NCBI GenBank assembly: GCA_027016055.1
Contig: JALWBF010000018.1
Span: 1 to 15,344 of the forward strand
Origin: Archaeoglobaceae archaeon
GTDB taxonomy: Archaea; Halobacteriota; Archaeoglobi; Archaeoglobales; Archaeoglobaceae
Direction: 5' to 3'
DNA length: 15,344 bases
Shown: piece after piece, positions 13,532-15,344 of the stretch
Position numbering within the stretch: the stretch's first letter is position 1
How the letters are laid out: the number at the start of each line of letters is the position of its first letter
Program-made: the position numbers and the translations under genes
Notes under the pieces: model-generated
The model's input: only the letters and a program-made list of their open reading frames with translations
The model's database searches: none
What the model was told of the DNA's origin: nothing

Positions 13532-14263
13532 TCACCCATACATGGGAAGCTCTTCCCTCTTCATAGCCCTCTCTTCGTGCATTCTGGCTTGTTCCGCAAG
13601 CTTCTGCATCTGGGCTTCTATCATCTCAGCCTCTTTGATCAACTTCTCTACGCTGACGTCCCAATTAAACATTTTGTTCAAGACATTTATAACTTCTGCC
13701 GCCGCTCTCGGATCGGGATTGAATCCCAAAGTTTCTCCGAGCAAAGCTAATCCGGGGAACTTCCTCGCAACGCATTCGTTTAAAATCGAACCAGCAATTC
13801 CGGAGATTGTTCCACTCTTAAAGATTTCAACGTAATCCTTGATTTCGTCGAGCAACTCCTTGGAGGTTGCAGCACCGAACACCCTCTTCTTATCCTCAAA
13901 AGTTGCAACCCCGGCTAAGGAGAATATCCTTTTCGCGTTTATCTCGATAACCCATTCGACGATCCTTCGGCTCATCTCATACGTAGCGTGGGGCATAATA
14001 GGGACGTCGGAATGTATCAAAACGAAGCCGAGATCTACCGACTGGTATATTCTTATGGGCGGTAGGACTATTCCATCCATGAGCGAAGCTACTGGGGGAA
14101 TGCTCTTCGACTCGATAACACCGATCTGCTCCAAGTTCAGCTCCATTATAAAATGCGATGTTGCGATGGTTCCTACAAGCCCAATTCCGGGGAAGCTTGT
14201 AAGAACGATAGGATTTTTAACATCCACCTTATCAACTATTATCCTCGTTTCAAAATCTTCCAT
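13532..14263 (-). CDS. PAC2-family proteasome assembly chaperone (PbaB-like)
   Basis: A 243-residue protein of the PAC2/COG2047 family. Conserved blocks are the N-terminal PIVLTSFPGIGLVGTIA, the VASLMDGIVLPPIRIY region, FVLIHSDVPI and the GIAGSILNECVARKFPGLALLGETLG block. The last 50 residues are a charged helical region rich in Glu, Gln, Arg and Met. The chain ends in Met-Tyr-Gly, which fits the hydrophobic-Tyr-any (HbYX) motif that archaeal PbaB, PAN and similar partners insert into pockets of the 20S proteasome alpha ring. It probably binds or activates the proteasome. The start is uncertain: ATG at 14269 or, better placed for the TATA box near 14287, ATG at 14263. Confidence 0.82.
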   Translation of the reverse strand: MEDFETRIIVDKVDVKNPIVLTSFPGIGLVGTIATSHFIMELNLEQIGVIESKSIPPVASLMDGIVLPPIRIYQSVDLGFVLIHSDVPIMPHATYEMSRRIVEWVIEINAKRIFSLAGVATFEDKKRVFGAATSKELLDEIKDYVEIFKSGTISGIAGSILNECVARKFPGLALLGETLGFNPDPRAAAEVINVLNKMFNWDVSVEKLIKEAEMIEAQMQKLAEQARMHEERAMKREELPMYG

Positions 14264-14273
14264 GATCATGGAT

Positions 14274-14293
14274 CGATAAAAGCTTATTTATCC
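14274..14293. promoter_or_regulatory. Compact divergent promoter
   Basis: GATAAAAGCTTATTTATCC is nearly palindromic and lies in the 48 bp between the ATGs at 14263 (minus) and 14312 (plus). Its centre near 14287 is about 25 bp from both ATGs, so one A/T box region may serve two leaderless transcripts in opposite directions. Confidence 0.5.
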
Positions 14294-14311
14294 TTTTCCA
14301 TAGCTTATAGC

Positions 14312-14620
14312 ATGAGAGAATACAGATTCAAGAGGGGTTTCAAGCCTACTCGGGAGAGACTGGAGGAAATGATCGTGAAGCACTTTGGCGAATTTGAAAA
14401 GGACGGTGACGTTTACATCGTCAGGTTCGGGGCTATCGAAGAGCTGAGATTATGGCTTAAAGATAAAAAGCTCTATGCCGAATCGAAAACGAATCCGAAC
14501 GTGCCTGAAGATGTAGCCGTTCAAACTATCAAGACTTACAATAAGTTCTTGGAGGAGCTAACCGGTTACACTGCAAAGGAAAGGCAGAAGTTGTTGAGGA
14601 AGGAGGTTGAAAAGGGCTAA
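14312..14620 (+). CDS. Small archaeal protein, probably DUF5611 family
   Basis: A 102-residue basic soluble protein. The N-terminus MREYRFKRGFKPTRERLEEM, the middle strand DVYIVRFGAIEELRLWLKD and the C-terminal helices (AVQTIKTYNKFLEELTGYTAKERQKLLRKE) recall the DUF5611 proteins of Archaeoglobi and methanogens; I assign this from memory, so with moderate confidence. Function is unknown. The frame is open for 53 codons upstream, but that stretch is the antisense of the PAC2 gene, and the A/T box at about 14283-14292 lies 25 bp before the ATG at 14312, so that ATG is the start. The stop overlaps the convergent purM stop by four bases. Confidence 0.75.
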   Translation: MREYRFKRGFKPTRERLEEMIVKHFGEFEKDGDVYIVRFGAIEELRLWLKDKKLYAESKTNPNVPEDVAVQTIKTYNKFLEELTGYTAKERQKLLRKEVEKG

Positions 14621-15344
14621 TCTATTCTCAAATCTTTAACGAAAACTCCCTCTCCTTCCTCCACATATCCGACGATTCTTCCGTCAGTTATGCCCGATCT
14701 CTCAAGTTTTTTAGCCTCCTCCTTCGGCATAACTATGGCAAATCCCATACCCATGTTGAAAGTCCTGAACATCTCGTCATCATCTATGTTCCCCAATTCC
14801 TGAATGAACCTGAATATCTTCTGCGGCGGTAAAGGATCGTCTATGACGAACTTAACATTTTTAAGCCTTTTTAAGTTGAGCAGACCCCCGCCAGTGATGT
14901 GAGCGAGACCGTGAACCTCGTAATTCTTAATTACATCCAAGATCTCTTTAACGTATATCCTCGTGGGCGTCAGTAACTCCTCACCGATCGTTTTACCATC
15001 ATAGAATTCGTCACGGTAACTGTAACCCGCTTTTTCGATGACCTTCCTTGCAAGTGTTAAGCCGTTGCTGTGTATGCCTGAGCTCGGAATTCCGAAGATA
15101 ACATCCCCCGGCTGAATATCCCTGCCCGTTATTATTCTATTCTTATCCACTATTCCTATAGCGGTCCCCACCAGATCCCAGCCTTTGATGAGATCTGGAA
15201 GAGTTGCCGTTTCGCCTCCGACGAGAGTTATGTTTGCCATCTCGCATCCTTTCTCCAATCCCTTGGCAATTTCGGTCATAATCTTCTCATTCGGCTTGAA
15301 TGTTGCTATGTAATCCACCATCGCTATCGGCTCAGCTCCTATGG
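14617..15344 (-). CDS. purM: Phosphoribosylformylglycinamidine cyclo-ligase (AIR synthetase), 5' end outside window
   Basis: The C-terminal ~240 residues of PurM, which closes the imidazole ring of FGAM to aminoimidazole ribonucleotide in purine synthesis, using ATP. The frame runs off the right edge of the window, reading GAEPIAMVDYI across the first in-window ATG at 15321, so that ATG is internal. Family blocks include VGGETATLPDLI, IFGIPSSGIHSNGLTLAR, LLTPTRIYV, GLAHITGGGLLNL and the MFRTFNMGMGFAIV motif near the end. No lesion is seen. It converges with the 102-aa gene and the two stops overlap, leaving no room for a separate terminator. Confidence 0.93.
   Translation of the reverse strand, partial: IGAEPIAMVDYIATFKPNEKIMTEIAKGLEKGCEMANITLVGGETATLPDLIKGWDLVGTAIGIVDKNRIITGRDIQPGDVIFGIPSSGIHSNGLTLARKVIEKAGYSYRDEFYDGKTIGEELLTPTRIYVKEILDVIKNYEVHGLAHITGGGLLNLKRLKNVKFVIDDPLPPQKIFRFIQELGNIDDDEMFRTFNMGMGFAIVMPKEEAKKLERSGITDGRIVGYVEEGEGVFVKDLRID

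Noticed and set aside
14153..14311. A 53-codon N-terminal extension of the 102-aa protein.
   Set aside because: It is the antisense of the PAC2 gene and crosses the divergent promoter.
1..15344. Insertion sequences, transposase fragments or att sites that would explain the cdhB truncation.
   Set aside because: No transposase-like frame or terminal inverted repeats were seen by eye anywhere in the window, including around 7330-7400.

Overview
The window looks like chromosomal DNA from a euryarchaeon of the Archaeoglobales. The reasons are a complete archaeal-type CO dehydrogenase/acetyl-CoA synthase (ACDS, cdh) gene set, formylmethanofuran dehydrogenase-type genes, archaeal-only information-processing genes (RNase P Rnp3, archaeal RibL, a PAC2 proteasome chaperone, DUF473), TATA boxes about 25 bp upstream of leaderless starts, and a secreted multiheme c-type cytochrome. 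The cytochrome next to Wood-Ljungdahl genes suggests a metal-reducing relative such as Ferroglobus or Geoglobus, or a cytochrome-rich Archaeoglobus. The genus is an inference, not something the sequence proves.

Layout. (1) 1-2244, plus strand: a small unknown protein, RNase P subunit Rnp3, an unusual fusion of TrmO (tRNA methyltransferase) with a dUTPase, and the archaeal FAD synthase RibL. (2) 10042-2247, minus strand: one tightly packed operon reading cdhA, cdhB (truncated), cdhC, a 30-codon mini-gene, cooC, cdhD, cdhE. Most junctions are ATGA/GTGA overlaps or short gaps, and one clear promoter lies upstream of cdhA. (3) 12129-10165, minus strand: a second operon of a polyferredoxin-like protein, an FwdB-like protein and an FwdD-like protein. 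(4) 12288-13109, plus strand: a secreted pentaheme cytochrome. (5) 13137-14263, minus strand: DUF473 protein and PAC2/PbaB-type proteasome chaperone. (6) 14312-14620, plus strand: a 102-aa protein, probably DUF5611. (7) 14617-end, minus strand: purM, cut by the window edge.

How the genes work together. CdhA (with CdhB) interconverts CO and CO2 at a Ni-Fe-S C cluster. CdhC makes or cleaves acetyl-CoA at the A cluster. CdhD/CdhE form the corrinoid iron-sulfur protein that carries the methyl group, and CooC loads nickel. The Fwd-like operon belongs by homology to the formyl-methanofuran step of the same C1 pathway. However, its FwdB lacks the Cys/Sec that ligates Mo/W, so it may do something else.

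Most notable points: a 30-aa stand-alone copy of the C-terminal tail of CdhC lying directly between cdhC and cooC; a cdhB cut to about half length with a frameshifted remnant at its end; the FwdB-like protein without its metal-ligand residue, paired with a protein carrying a CdhE-type N-terminal Fe-S module; the TrmO-dUTPase fusion; and a sequon-rich pentaheme cytochrome adjacent to these operons.
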